Assembly: GCF_023015695.1 (NCBI RefSeq)
Contig: NZ_JALKAS010000002.1
Span: forward strand, 1-64,000
Length of the DNA stretch: 64,000 nt
Origin: Jannaschia sp. S6380
GTDB lineage: Bacteria; Pseudomonadota; Alphaproteobacteria; Rhodobacterales; Rhodobacteraceae
Reading direction: 5' to 3'
Shown: positions 63,905 to 64,000 of the stretch, piece by piece
Layout of the letters: the number at the start of each line of letters is the position of its first letter
Numbering within the stretch: the first letter of the stretch is position 1
Made by a program: the position numbers and the translations under genes
The notes under the pieces: generated by a model
Told to the model about the DNA's origin: nothing
Databases searched by the model: none
Seen by the model: the letters and a program-made list of their open reading frames with translations, nothing else

Positions 63905-64000
63905 GTCCGGTCCCGAAGGGCGCGGAACTGCAGCGCCGACAGCGCCGCGATGATCGCGAAAAGGATCAGCGCCGCCGCCGAGGCGCGCCCCATGCGCAAG
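63901..64000 (-). CDS. Carbohydrate ABC transporter permease, MalF type (C-terminal end only)
   Basis: Thirty-two codons of a longer minus-strand frame end at 63901: hydrophobic ASAAALILFAIIAALSALQF followed by RALRDRT and TGA. Position immediately upstream of a MalG-type permease with a 4-base overlap identifies it as the paired MalF-type subunit. The rest is beyond the window. Confidence 0.72.
   Translation of the reverse strand, partial: LRMGRASAAALILFAIIAALSALQFRALRDRT

Noticed and set aside
1-64000. CRISPR array, tRNA, rRNA, insertion sequence or prophage
   Set aside because: None seen: no regular short repeats, no transposase or integrase motifs and no tRNA-like cloverleaf noticed by eye; a tRNAscan run would settle the tRNA point.

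Overview
The window is high-GC DNA with tightly packed genes: ATGA/GTGA start-stop overlaps are common and seven of eight convergent gene pairs overlap. Gene content points to an alphaproteobacterium, most likely a marine Rhodobacteraceae (roseobacter-type) member. The grounds are tripartite TRAP transporters, ExoY/ExoK/ExsH-like exopolysaccharide genes, a NodH-like sulfotransferase, and lptC-lptA-lptB-hpf-ptsN without rpoN. No tRNA, rRNA, CRISPR array, insertion sequence or phage gene was recognised, and no gene-free stretch exceeds about 270 bases.

Region 1 (1-30026) is a large exopolysaccharide locus. It holds an ExoY-type priming transferase, a Wzx-like flippase and a second flippase-like membrane protein. 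It has about nine glycosyltransferases of GT2, GT4, GT28-like and GT-C type. Tailoring genes are four PAPS-type sulfotransferases, a membrane O-acyltransferase with SGNH domain, a hexapeptide acetyltransferase, a methyltransferase, a PIG-L deacetylase and a formyltransferase. Two GH16 glycanases are present: a small Sec-exported one (ExoK-like) and a large GH16-SGNH-RTX protein (ExsH-like) cut by the window edge. A four-gene glycosyltransferase operon (24567-30026) starts with a sucrose-phosphate-synthase-like GT4 fused to a HAD phosphatase. Together these suggest a sulfated, acylated and perhaps N-formylated polysaccharide.

Region 2 (30023-50784) is a dicarboxylate catabolism block. The malonate operon matPQMAB (TRAP importer, malonyl-CoA decarboxylase, malonyl-CoA synthetase) is divergent from a GntR/FCD regulator, with a palindromic operator between them. 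On the other strand a second TRAP importer, an IclR-type regulator and nine acyl-CoA genes ending in glutaryl-CoA dehydrogenase form one run of thirteen genes. The enzyme set resembles the pimelate (pim) beta-oxidation pathway and could take odd-chain dicarboxylates to glutaryl-CoA and crotonyl-CoA. Two tandem palindromes lie just downstream of its probable promoter. Both TRAP operons carry a GC-rich hairpin between the binding-protein gene and the small permease gene.

Region 3 (50796-59246) returns to the cell surface. It has an SH3-domain secreted protein, an ABC-2 polysaccharide-export permease without its ATPase, CysQ (removes the PAP made by sulfotransferases), GalU, two tandem paralogous GT2-like proteins, a GT14-like branching transferase with a long extra C-terminus, and a NodH-like sulfotransferase.

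Region 4 (59243-64000) is conserved housekeeping on the minus strand: rnd, lptC, lptA, lptB, hpf and ptsN. Two carbohydrate ABC permeases follow at the edge, the outer one truncated.
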